A DNA stretch of 7,259 nucleotides from DASRJX01 sp035649235 (lineage in GTDB: Bacteria > Acidobacteriota > Polarisedimenticolia > Gp22-AA2). The stretch lies in assembly GCA_035649235.1 (NCBI GenBank), contig DASRJX010000037.1, forward strand, positions 1-7,259. Direction: 5' to 3'. The notes under the pieces were generated by a model, which saw nothing but the letters and a program-made list of their open reading frames with translations, was not told the DNA's origin and did not search any database. Positions 1-7,259 of this stretch are shown here, piece by piece; positions within the stretch are counted from its first letter, which is position 1, and each line of letters begins with the position of its first letter. Position numbers and translations under genes: made by a program.

Positions 1-511
1 CGGCTCCGGCGTCGCCTACGACGTGCGCCGCGCGGAGCCGTACCTCGGCTACGAGCAGTACGACTTCGACGTCCCGGTCGGAAGCACGGGCGACGTCTAC
101 GACCGGTACCTGGTGCGCATGGAGGAGATGCGCCAGAGCACGCGCATCCTGGACCAGGCGCTCCGGCGCCTTCCCGACGGCCCGATCAACATCGACGACC
201 CGAAGATCGTCCTGCCTCCCAAGGATCGCGTCCTGCGCAAGATGGAAGAGCTGATCCAGCAGTTCATGATCGTGACCGAAGGGTTCAAGGCGCCGGAAGG
301 CGAGATCTACCACGCCATCGAAGCCCCCAAGGGGGAGCTCGGCTTCTTCATCCGGAGCGAAGGCGACAAGTCTCCGTATCGGCTGCACATCCGCTCTCCG
401 TCGTTCATCAGCCTGCAGGGGATCGAGGCGATGGCGGTCGGCAGCCTGGTGTCGGATCTGGTGGCCGTGATCGCCAGCCTCGATCCGGTCATGGGGGAGG
501 TGGACCGGTGA
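1..511 (+). CDS. nuoD: NADH-quinone oxidoreductase subunit D, 3' part (start outside window)
   Basis: This is the C-terminal 169 residues of NuoD, the 49 kDa-type subunit of complex I. It sits in the peripheral arm and, with NuoB and NuoH, forms the quinone-reduction pocket; it binds no cofactor. The reading frame is open from base 2, beginning GSGVAYDVRRAEPY, so the gene enters from the left and any GTG or ATG inside is not the real start. Family hallmarks seen are the AYD-RRAEPY-GYE block at the left edge, the KAPEGEIYHAIEAPKGELG segment, the SPYR-H-RSPSF block, and the terminal SLDPVMGEVDR, which closes most NuoD proteins (commonly ...GE-DR). A full NuoD has about 400 residues, so more than half lies upstream. 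Whether it is fused to NuoC, as in E. coli, cannot be seen. Its stop overlaps the nuoE start by four bases (GTGA). Confidence 0.97.
   Translation, partial: GSGVAYDVRRAEPYLGYEQYDFDVPVGSTGDVYDRYLVRMEEMRQSTRILDQALRRLPDGPINIDDPKIVLPPKDRVLRKMEELIQQFMIVTEGFKAPEGEIYHAIEAPKGELGFFIRSEGDKSPYRLHIRSPSFISLQGIEAMAVGSLVSDLVAVIASLDPVMGEVDR
496..501 (+). promoter_or_regulatory. Ribosome binding site of nuoE, inside the end of nuoD
   Basis: The run GGAGGT lies six bases before the GTG at 508. It is a near-perfect Shine-Dalgarno match and supports the GTG start that overlaps the nuoD stop codon, which suggests translational coupling of the two subunits. Confidence 0.75.
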
Positions 512-999
512 GCCTGGCGGCGGCGATCCCCGTGTCCTCCGGGACCGACCGCGCCATAGACGCCCTGCTGACCCGGTTCCCCAGGCAGGGATCGGCCCTG
601 CTGCCGGCCCTCTACCTCATCCAGGACGAGCAGGGCTGGATCTCCGAGGACTCGATGGCCTATGTCGCCGGCAAGATCGGCGTCTCACCCGCCTTCGTGG
701 TGGGCGTGGTGTCCTTCTACACCATGTTCCACAGGCGCCCGGTGGGCCGCCACCATATCCAGGTCTGCCGCACGCTGTCGTGCATGCTGCGCGGCGGACA
801 CGAGGTCATGCGGCATCTGGAATCGAGGTTGGGCATCCGCAAGGGGGAGACGACGCCGGACGGGAGGTTCTCTCTAACCTTCGTCGAGTGCCTCGGTGCC
901 TGCGACACGGCCCCCTGCGCCCAGGTCAACGACGAGGACGTCGGGCCGCTCGACCGGGAGAAGGTCGACGCGCTCCTCGAGATCCTGAAGGGACGCTGA
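508..999 (+). CDS. nuoE: NADH-quinone oxidoreductase subunit E (24 kDa type, 2Fe-2S)
   Basis: This 163-residue protein has the usual NuoE length. It pairs with NuoF at the tip of the peripheral arm and carries the binuclear cluster N1a, which can accept an electron from FMN off the main path. An N-terminal helical region (about 15-80, including ALYLIQDEQGWIS and VVGVVSFYTMF) is followed by a thioredoxin-like fold. The four cluster ligands are visible as C87 and C92 (CRTLSC) and C128 and C132 (ECLGAC), the C-x4-C ... C-x3-C pattern of the family. An additional cysteine at 137 follows in APC, a common position in this family. The GTG start is preferred because of the GGAGGT motif six bases upstream and the GTGA overlap with nuoD. 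nuoF follows after three bases. Confidence 0.97.
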   Translation: MSLAAAIPVSSGTDRAIDALLTRFPRQGSALLPALYLIQDEQGWISEDSMAYVAGKIGVSPAFVVGVVSFYTMFHRRPVGRHHIQVCRTLSCMLRGGHEVMRHLESRLGIRKGETTPDGRFSLTFVECLGACDTAPCAQVNDEDVGPLDREKVDALLEILKGR

Positions 1000-1002
1000 G
1001 GG

Positions 1003-2289
1003 ATGGCCTACGAGCCGCTGCTGCTGCGCAACATCCACCGGGAGGACTCCCGTTCCATCGACGTCTACCTGGCACACGGCGGCTACCAGGGTCTGCGCCG
1101 GGCGCTCAAGGAGATGACGCCGGAGGCGATGGTGGAGGAGGTCAAGAATTCCGGCCTGCGCGGCCGGGGCGGCGCCGGGTTCTCGACCGGCATGAAGTGG
1201 TCGTTCCTGCCGAAGGGGCTCGAGAAGCCGCGTTACCTGTGCGTCAACGCGGACGAGAGCGAGCCGGGCACCTTCAAGGACCGGCTGCTGATCGAGAAGG
1301 ACCCTCACCTGGTGCTGGAGGGCACGATCCTCTCGGCCTGGGCGATCCAGTCCCGGACGGCGTTCTTCTACATCCGCGGCGAGTTCTATGCCGGGGAGCG
1401 GATCTTCCGGCGAGCGATCGAGGAGGCGCGGGCGCACGGCTTCCTGGGCACGAACATCCTCGGGAGCGGCTTCGACCTGGAGGTCATCCCGTACCGCGGC
1501 GCCGGAGCCTACATCTGCGGCGAGGAGACGGCGCTCCTGGAATCGCTCGAAGGCAATCGCGGCCTGCCGCGCATCAAGCCGCCCTTCCCGGCGATCGTCG
1601 GGCTGTACGGCTGCCCGACGATCATCAACAACGTCGAGACGCTGGCGAACGTGACGCTCATCGCCGAGCGGGGCGCCGCCTGGTACGCGTCGATCGGCCG
1701 ACCGAAGAACACCGGCCCGAAGCTCTTCTGCCTCTCGGGCCACGTCAAGCGCCCCGGGGTGTTCGAAGCACCCCTCGGCACGCCGCTTTTGACGCTCCTC
1801 AACGAGCACGCCGGCGGGATGCTGCACCGGGACCGTCCGCTCAAGGCCTGCGTCCCCGGCGGATCCTCGATGAAGGTGCTGCCGGCCGAGCGCTGCGACG
1901 TGCTGATGGACTTCGATTCCCTGGCCGCGGCGGGGACGATGCTGGGATCCGCCGGCGGCATGGTCATGGACAGCAGCACCTGCATGGTCGCGGCGCTCCT
2001 CAACCTGGCGGAGTTCTACGAGCACGAGTCGTGCGGGCAGTGCACGCCGTGCCGCGAGGGGACCGGCTGGTTCACCAAGATCCTGAGGCGCCTGGAGGGC
2101 GGGCAGGGCCGGGCGGAGGACCCCGATCTGCTCCTGGACGTGGCCCGCAAGGTGGAGGGGAACACCATCTGCCCGTTCGGCGAGGCGATCGCCTGGCCGG
2201 TGCAGTCGTACGTCACGGAGTTCCGATCCGAGTTCGACGCGCACGTGGCGCGGAAGGGCTGCCCCCTGGCCGTGGCGGCGAGGTCCTGA
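1003..2289 (+). CDS. nuoF: NADH-quinone oxidoreductase subunit F (51 kDa type; NADH, FMN and 4Fe-4S binding)
   Basis: This 428-residue subunit matches the usual NuoF length. It oxidises NADH, holds the FMN and passes electrons to cluster N3. In order, one sees the glycine-rich FMN/NADH-binding loop GLRGRGGAGF (51-60) with nearby K65 and W66, the NADESEPGTFKDR block (82-94), and GAGAYICGEETALLES (166-181). A middle ubiquitin-like (SLBB) region includes the VPGGSS stretch (284-289). The C-terminal cluster domain has ligands C344, C347 and C350 (SCGQCTPCREG) plus C390 (TICPFGE). All known catalytic blocks are intact. A Shine-Dalgarno-like AAGGGA (988-993) lies nine bases before the ATG. nuoE ends three bases upstream and nuoG begins two bases after the stop, so the NADH-dehydrogenase module E-F-G is one compact block. 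Confidence 0.98.
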   Translation: MAYEPLLLRNIHREDSRSIDVYLAHGGYQGLRRALKEMTPEAMVEEVKNSGLRGRGGAGFSTGMKWSFLPKGLEKPRYLCVNADESEPGTFKDRLLIEKDPHLVLEGTILSAWAIQSRTAFFYIRGEFYAGERIFRRAIEEARAHGFLGTNILGSGFDLEVIPYRGAGAYICGEETALLESLEGNRGLPRIKPPFPAIVGLYGCPTIINNVETLANVTLIAERGAAWYASIGRPKNTGPKLFCLSGHVKRPGVFEAPLGTPLLTLLNEHAGGMLHRDRPLKACVPGGSSMKVLPAERCDVLMDFDSLAAAGTMLGSAGGMVMDSSTCMVAALLNLAEFYEHESCGQCTPCREGTGWFTKILRRLEGGQGRAEDPDLLLDVARKVEGNTICPFGEAIAWPVQSYVTEFRSEFDAHVARKGCPLAVAARS

Positions 2290-2291
2290 CG

Positions 2292-3959
2292 ATGGCCGAG
2301 CCGGCCCAGCCCGCACCGGCCGCCGCCCCGGCCCCGGTGGAGCTGCCGCCCGCCGGCGCCGGCGAGGTGGCGCTCGTCGTCGATGGCCGGCCGGTCGTCG
2401 TCCCGAAGGGCACGACCGTCCTGCAGGCCGCCGAGAGGCTCGGCATCGTCGTGCCGCACTACTGCTACCATCCCGGCCTCAGCATCGCCGGCAACTGCCG
2501 CATGTGCCTGGTCGAGGTCGAGAAGACGCCGAAGCTGCAGATCGGCTGCGCCACCACGGCGGCGCAGGGGATGATCGTCAGGACCACGACCCCACGAGTG
2601 ACATCGACGCGCAATGGGATCATGGAATTCCTGCTCATCAACCATCCCCTGGACTGCCCCATCTGCGACCAGGCGGGGGAGTGCCGCCTGCAGCAGTACT
2701 CCGCGGAGTACGGCACGGGCGAGAGCCGCTTCGTCGAGGAGAAGATCCATCACGACAAGCGCCAGGCCATAGGCGCGCGCGTGACCTTCGACGGCGAGCG
2801 CTGCATCAAGTGCACGCGCTGCATCCGCTTCTGCGACGAGGTCAGCAAGACGGGCGAGCTGGGGCTCTTCGAGCGCGGCGGGCACGCCATCATCGGTGCG
2901 TTTCCCGGCAGGCCCCTCGACAACCCGTACTCGGGCAACACGGTCGACATCTGCCCCGTCGGCGCCCTGACCTGGCGGCCGTTCCGGTTCCGGGCCCGGG
3001 TCTGGTTCCTCAAGGACACGCCGTCCGTGTGCGCCGGCTGCGCCCGCGGCTGCAACGTCAACCTCGCCGCGTACGACGGCCGCATCCACCGCATCACGCC
3101 CCGCTTCAACGAGGAGGTCAACTCGTACTGGATGTGCGATATCGGGCGCCAGAGCCACGAGGCGCTCTACGCGCGAGCGAGGCTCGAGCGGCCGCTCGTG
3201 CGGCAGGCGCCGACTCCCGCCGCCGGCGCGCCGGCGGGCCCCGCCACGGCGGGCGAGGCGCTGGACAGAGCGGCCGGCCTCCTGCGAGCGGTGACCTCGC
3301 GCTTCGGTCCCGACGCGCTCGCCGCCGTGGTCTCCGCCCGGCTCACGCTGGAGGACCTCTACCTCGCGAAGTCGGTCCTTGGCGGTCTCGTGGGTGTTTC
3401 GCGCCTGATCGTGCCCCCACACGAGGAGGGGGAGGACGACGACCTCCTCATCCGCAAGGACAGGACGCCGAACGCCCGGGGGGCCGAGCTTCTCGGCCTG
3501 GGGGCCCCCGATGCGCAGGGCCTCGTCCGGTTGTCGGACGATGTCCGGGCCGGGCGCCTGCGCGGATTGGTGATCGTCGGCGAGGATCCCGTGGGGGACG
3601 GCCTCCTCGGGGAGGAGGCGCTCAGGTCGCTCGAGGCGCTCGTGGTCGTCGACTCGTGGAAGAGCCCGACGATTCAGGCGGCTCACGCCGCCCTGCCGGC
3701 GGCCGGCTACGGAGAATATGACGGCGTCTACGTGAGCTTCGCCGGCCGGGCGCAGAGGGCGCGGCAGGCCGTCCGGCCGCACGGCCTTGCCGATCCGCCC
3801 TGGGTCGTGCTCCGGGAGCTGGGACGGCGCTTCGGCCTGTCGCAGGCCTACGCGCAGGCCTCGGACCTGTTCGACGAGGTGGCCTCGCACGTGCCCGCGC
3901 TCGCCGGCCTGTCCTACAGGAGCCTCGGCGACGGCGGGCGGTCGATCGCAGGAGCCTGA
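2292..3959 (+). CDS. nuoG: NADH-quinone oxidoreductase subunit G (75 kDa type), short form with N7 cluster site
   Basis: This 555-residue Fe-S subunit carries electrons from NuoF towards NuoI. After a Pro/Ala-rich lead (1-24) comes a ferredoxin-like 2Fe-2S domain (N1b: C58, C69, C72, C86). Next are the His-Cys motif H118-x3-C122-x2-C125-x5-C131 (N5) and C171, C174, C177 with C221 (N4). A molybdopterin-oxidoreductase-type 4Fe-4S motif follows: C247, C250, C254 and C282, spaced exactly like the N7 ligands of E. coli NuoG. Residues about 325-555 are a shrunken remnant of the molybdopterin-type domain: LVIVGEDPVG (426-435), then VVVDSWKSPTIQAA and EYDGVYVSFAGRAQRARQAV. E. coli NuoG has about 900 residues and many others near 700, so much of the central and C-terminal fold is missing. 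The stop is clean and no frameshift is evident. The ATG at 2292 is chosen for its GAGG (2280-2283) eight bases upstream and its position right after nuoF; the frame stays open further upstream only by chance. Confidence 0.95.
   Translation: MAEPAQPAPAAAPAPVELPPAGAGEVALVVDGRPVVVPKGTTVLQAAERLGIVVPHYCYHPGLSIAGNCRMCLVEVEKTPKLQIGCATTAAQGMIVRTTTPRVTSTRNGIMEFLLINHPLDCPICDQAGECRLQQYSAEYGTGESRFVEEKIHHDKRQAIGARVTFDGERCIKCTRCIRFCDEVSKTGELGLFERGGHAIIGAFPGRPLDNPYSGNTVDICPVGALTWRPFRFRARVWFLKDTPSVCAGCARGCNVNLAAYDGRIHRITPRFNEEVNSYWMCDIGRQSHEALYARARLERPLVRQAPTPAAGAPAGPATAGEALDRAAGLLRAVTSRFGPDALAAVVSARLTLEDLYLAKSVLGGLVGVSRLIVPPHEEGEDDDLLIRKDRTPNARGAELLGLGAPDAQGLVRLSDDVRAGRLRGLVIVGEDPVGDGLLGEEALRSLEALVVVDSWKSPTIQAAHAALPAAGYGEYDGVYVSFAGRAQRARQAVRPHGLADPPWVVLRELGRRFGLSQAYAQASDLFDEVASHVPALAGLSYRSLGDGGRSIAGA
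3950..3954 (+). promoter_or_regulatory. Ribosome binding site of nuoH, inside the end of nuoG
   Basis: AGGAG lies six bases before the GTG at 3961. It decides the nuoH start, because the frame is open back to 3787 inside nuoG. The GTG-encoded product begins MDPLALQ and runs straight into the first membrane helix, as expected for NuoH. Confidence 0.7.
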
Positions 3960-3960
3960 C

Positions 3961-4998
3961 GTGGATCCGCTGGCGCTTCAGGTGGTGATCGAGTCGACCC
4001 TCAAGGTGGGGCTCGTCCTGGGCGTCATCATGACGGTCGTCGCGTACATGGAATGGGTCGAGCGGCGCGTCTCCGCCTGGATCCAGGATCGGCGCGGCCC
4101 GAACCGCGTGGGGCCGTTCGGGCTCCTGCAGCCGCTGGCGGACGGCATCAAGTTCCTCTTCAAGGAGGACATCCTCCCGCCGCACGTCCACCGGGCCCTC
4201 TACCTCCTGGCGCCGGGGATCATCTTCACGACCTCCCTCGTGACCTTCTCGGTCATCCCGTTCGGGCCGCCCATCGAGATCTTCGGGCGGCAGGTGCGCC
4301 TCCAGGTCGCGGACGTCGACAGCGGCATCCTGATCATCCTCGCCATCTCTTCGCTCGGGGTCTACGGGATCGCCCTCGCCGGATGGTCGTCCAACAACAA
4401 GTACTCGCTCCTGGGAGGGCTGCGCTCGTCGGCGCAGCTGATCTCCTACGAGCTGGCGATGGGGTTCTCGGTCGTGGGGGTCCTGATGTCTGCGGGATCG
4501 CTGCGCCTCTCGGAGATCGTCGACTTCCAGGTGCGTCACGGCTGGAACCTCCTCTGGCAGCTGCCGGGATTCATCGTCTTCATGACGGCGGCGTTCGCGG
4601 AGACGAACCGGCTCCCGTTCGACCTGCCCGAGGCCGAGACCGAGCTGGTCGCCGGCTACCACACGGAGTACTCGGGCTTCCGGTTCCTCCTCTTCCTGAT
4701 GGCCGAATACGCCAACATGATCACCGCCTCGGGGCTGGCGGTCACGCTCTTCCTCGGCGGGTACCACGTGCCCGGCCTGCACCTCCTGGGCCTCCCGCCC
4801 CTGGCCTCGGCCCTGGTGCAGGTGGGGGCGTTCTGCCTCAAGGTCGCCTTCATCCTGTTCGTCTACGTCTGGGTGCGATGGACGCTGCCGCGGTTCCGCT
4901 ACGACCAGCTCATGAACCTGGGCTGGAAGGTGCTGCTGCCGATAGCGCTCGCCAACATCCTGTGGGTGGCGTTCTTCGTCCTGCGGGGCTGGGCGTGA
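3961..4998 (+). CDS. nuoH: NADH-quinone oxidoreductase subunit H (membrane, quinone-site subunit, ND1 type)
   Basis: This 345-residue integral membrane protein joins the peripheral arm to the membrane arm and forms the quinone entry chamber and the start of the proton-coupling path. About eight membrane helices are visible (roughly 10-32, 78-100, 118-140, 160-178, 198-214, 240-265, 280-305, 321-342). Family signatures are present: E34-R35-R36 followed by the DRRGPNRVGP loop (43-52), LLQPLADGIKFLFKED (55-70), the SLLGGLRSSAQLISYELAMG stretch (149-168) with E164, the acidic quinone-chamber loop AETNRLPFDLPEAETELVAG (213-232) running on to E236, and the VWVRWTLPRFRYDQLM block near the C-terminus. 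The length is typical. The GTG start is set by AGGAG at 3950 and lies one base after the nuoG stop. Unusually, the next gene is nuoJ; the expected nuoI is not there. Confidence 0.97.
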   Translation: MDPLALQVVIESTLKVGLVLGVIMTVVAYMEWVERRVSAWIQDRRGPNRVGPFGLLQPLADGIKFLFKEDILPPHVHRALYLLAPGIIFTTSLVTFSVIPFGPPIEIFGRQVRLQVADVDSGILIILAISSLGVYGIALAGWSSNNKYSLLGGLRSSAQLISYELAMGFSVVGVLMSAGSLRLSEIVDFQVRHGWNLLWQLPGFIVFMTAAFAETNRLPFDLPEAETELVAGYHTEYSGFRFLLFLMAEYANMITASGLAVTLFLGGYHVPGLHLLGLPPLASALVQVGAFCLKVAFILFVYVWVRWTLPRFRYDQLMNLGWKVLLPIALANILWVAFFVLRGWA

Positions 4999-5001
4999 GG
5001 G

Positions 5002-5007
5002 GGAGGT
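5002..5007 (+). promoter_or_regulatory. Ribosome binding site of nuoJ
   Basis: GGAGGT, within a longer GGGGGAGGT run right after the nuoH stop, lies four bases before the ATG at 5012. The spacing is slightly short but the match is strong. It supports the long form of NuoJ with extra N-terminal hydrophobic segments. Confidence 0.65.
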
Positions 5008-5011
5008 CGCG

Positions 5012-5662
5012 ATGCGCCTCCTGACCGGCCTGGTGCTGGTGGTGATGGCGGCCGCGGCGCTGCGCGGCCTCCTGCCGCGCCGCCCGGGCCTGACCGTTCT
5101 CGCCGCCGGCATCGCGGCGCTCGTCCTCCTCGGGTTCTACCCCCAGGACCTCGCCACCTCCGAGTTCTGGGCGGGTGCCGTCGGCTTCGTCTCCATCCTG
5201 TCGGCGCTCCTGATCGTGATGCACCCGAATCCCATGGTCTCGGTGCTGTTCCTGATCCTGAACCTGTTCTGCACGGCGCTCTTCTTCCTGATGCTTCAGG
5301 CCCAGACGCTGGCCGCCCTCCAGGTCATCGTCTACGCGGGGGCGATCATGGTGCTCTTCGTCTTCGTCATCATGCTCCTGAACCTCAGGGCCGAGGAGGG
5401 GCTGCGGATGAGCATGGGCCCGCAGCGCTGGGGGGCCATCGGTTTCGGCGCCGCCTTCGCCGGGCTGATGTTCTGGGCGCTGCGGCACCGGCACGGCGCC
5501 GCCTACGTCGAGCCGAAGCCGTTCGTGGAGGGATTCGGGACGGCGCGCGATCTCGGGACGCTCCTGTTCAGCGACTACGTCTTCGCGACCGAGGCCGCCT
5601 CGGTGCTCCTGATCGCCGCCATGGTGGGAGCGGTGCTGCTGGCCAAGCGCCGGCTGGAATGA
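5012..5662 (+). CDS. nuoJ: NADH-quinone oxidoreductase subunit J (membrane, ND6 type), N-terminally extended
   Basis: This membrane subunit of 216 residues is longer than the usual 160-200 (E. coli NuoJ: 184). NuoJ lies between NuoH and NuoK and its third core helix carries a flexible bulge that takes part in coupling. The core begins near EFWAGAVGFVSILSALLIV (51-69), continues through HPNPMVSVLFLILNLFCTALFFLML, and includes the key helix QVIVYAGAIMVLFVFVIML (104-122), matching the family's conserved QV-VY-GA-MVLF-FV-M block. Two later hydrophobic segments are at about 140-157 and 193-211. Before the core are about 50 extra residues with two hydrophobic stretches (about 3-20 and 27-43) separated by the basic LPRRPG. 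I see no plausible start codon with a ribosome site close to the core, so the extension appears genuine. nuoK starts seven bases downstream. Confidence 0.93.
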   Translation: MRLLTGLVLVVMAAAALRGLLPRRPGLTVLAAGIAALVLLGFYPQDLATSEFWAGAVGFVSILSALLIVMHPNPMVSVLFLILNLFCTALFFLMLQAQTLAALQVIVYAGAIMVLFVFVIMLLNLRAEEGLRMSMGPQRWGAIGFGAAFAGLMFWALRHRHGAAYVEPKPFVEGFGTARDLGTLLFSDYVFATEAASVLLIAAMVGAVLLAKRRLE

Positions 5663-5666
5663 GAGG
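5661..5666 (+). promoter_or_regulatory. Probable ribosome binding site of nuoK, overlapping the nuoJ stop
   Basis: GAGAGG lies three bases before the ATG at 5670 and directly abuts the in-frame GTG at 5667. The spacing therefore makes ATG 5670 the more likely start, although three bases is short and the choice changes only one residue. Confidence 0.45.
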
Positions 5667-5669
5667 GTG

Positions 5670-5969
5670 ATGCGCATCGACTTCTTCCTGGTGATGGCAG
5701 CACTTCTGTTCACGGTCGGCTGCGTCGGGGTCCTGATCCGCCGCAACGTCATCGTCATCCTGATGTGCATCGAGCTGATGCTGAACGCCGTCAACCTGAC
5801 CTTCATCGCCTTCGCGCACGAGATGCGCTCCATGGCGGGGCACGTCTTCGCCTTGTTCGTGATCACCGTCGCCGCCTGCGAGGCGGCGGTCGGGCTGGCG
5901 ATCGTCCTGGCGTTGTTCCGCCGACGGCGGACGACCAACGTGGACGACGTCAGCCTGATGCGCTGGTGA
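5670..5969 (+). CDS. nuoK: NADH-quinone oxidoreductase subunit K (membrane, ND4L type)
   Basis: This 99-residue, three-helix subunit of the membrane arm is related to MrpC-type antiporter subunits and contributes to the central chain of charged residues linking the quinone site to the antiporter-like subunits. Helices lie at about 4-22, 26-48 and 56-83. The two essential membrane glutamates are visible: E35 in CIELMLNAVNL and E71 in ACEAAVGLAIVLALF, corresponding to E36 and E72 of E. coli NuoK. The conserved LIRRN loop (22-26) and the C-terminal tail RRRRTTNVDDVSLMRW, close to the usual R-R-x-N-x-D-x-x-S-x-M-R ending, are intact. An in-frame GTG three bases earlier (5667) would give 100 residues. 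The length and all key residues are normal. Five bases separate it from nuoL. Confidence 0.97.
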   Translation: MRIDFFLVMAALLFTVGCVGVLIRRNVIVILMCIELMLNAVNLTFIAFAHEMRSMAGHVFALFVITVAACEAAVGLAIVLALFRRRRTTNVDDVSLMRW

Positions 5970-5974
5970 GAGAG

Positions 5975-7259
<1,285 letters not shown>

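Noticed and set aside
780..2291. A long open + strand frame continuous with nuoG and running upstream through nuoE and nuoF, which would make a 1059-residue protein.
   Set aside because: The upstream 504 codons are an out-of-frame reading of nuoE and nuoF. The translation is low-complexity Arg/Gly/Ala/Pro-rich with no family signature, while nuoF in its own frame is fully conserved. High G+C makes stop codons rare.
874..2316. A 480-residue antisense open frame over nuoF.
   Set aside because: It is the mirror of a conserved gene in GC-rich DNA, where stop codons are scarce opposite codons with strong third-position bias. The product is Arg/Leu/Asp-rich with no recognisable domain.
2016..3890. 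A 624-residue antisense open frame over nuoF and nuoG.
   Set aside because: It is a shadow of nuoF and nuoG with low-complexity composition, no ribosome site context worth noting and no family motifs.
3787..3960. An upstream in-frame extension of nuoH into nuoG (start at 3787).
   Set aside because: It would add 58 residues of low-complexity sequence read out of frame from conserved nuoG. GTG 3961 has a good AGGAG site and gives the normal NuoH N-terminus.
4999..5011. Possible terminator, promoter or remnant of nuoI in the nuoH-nuoJ gap.
   Set aside because: The 13 bases hold only a G-rich Shine-Dalgarno run. There is no room for a hairpin or gene remnant.
3622..5112. A 496-residue antisense open frame over nuoG, nuoH and the start of nuoJ.
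   Set aside because: Its Arg/Glu/Asp/His-rich composition is the typical reverse complement of membrane-protein codons. No motif was recognised and it crosses three real genes.

Overview
The window is one uninterrupted stretch of a bacterial respiratory complex I (NADH:quinone oxidoreductase) operon, read entirely on the + strand. The DNA is G+C-rich (roughly two thirds by eye), with GTG and ATG starts, Shine-Dalgarno sites and very tight gene spacing. This suggests a high-GC, respiring bacterium. Lineages such as Acidobacteriota or deltaproteobacteria-like groups would fit, but the sequence alone does not fix the phylum.

Layout: 3' end of nuoD (1-511), nuoE (508-999), nuoF (1003-2289), a short nuoG (2292-3959), nuoH (3961-4998), nuoJ (5012-5662), nuoK (5670-5969) and the 5' two thirds of nuoL (5975 to the window end). 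Gaps run from a 4-base overlap (nuoD/nuoE) to 13 bases (nuoH/nuoJ). No internal promoter or terminator is visible and no non-coding stretch exceeds 13 bases.

How the genes work together: NuoE, NuoF and NuoG form the NADH-oxidising arm (FMN plus a chain of Fe-S clusters). NuoD belongs to the peripheral arm that forms the quinone pocket with NuoB and NuoH. NuoH, NuoJ, NuoK and NuoL are membrane subunits that carry out proton translocation. The set has the NADH-input subunits E, F and G, so this is the NADH-using form of the complex and not the 11-subunit form that lacks them.

Points that depart from the textbook operon: (1) nuoI, normally between nuoH and nuoJ, is absent. (2) NuoG is only 555 residues but keeps the four cysteines of the off-pathway N7 cluster. 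(3) NuoJ has about 50 extra N-terminal residues with two additional hydrophobic segments. (4) Most of nuoL has strongly G-ending codons, unlike its neighbours, and the bias ends abruptly near 7199. I found no sign of a wholly new system. The region is a core respiratory operon with these local peculiarities.
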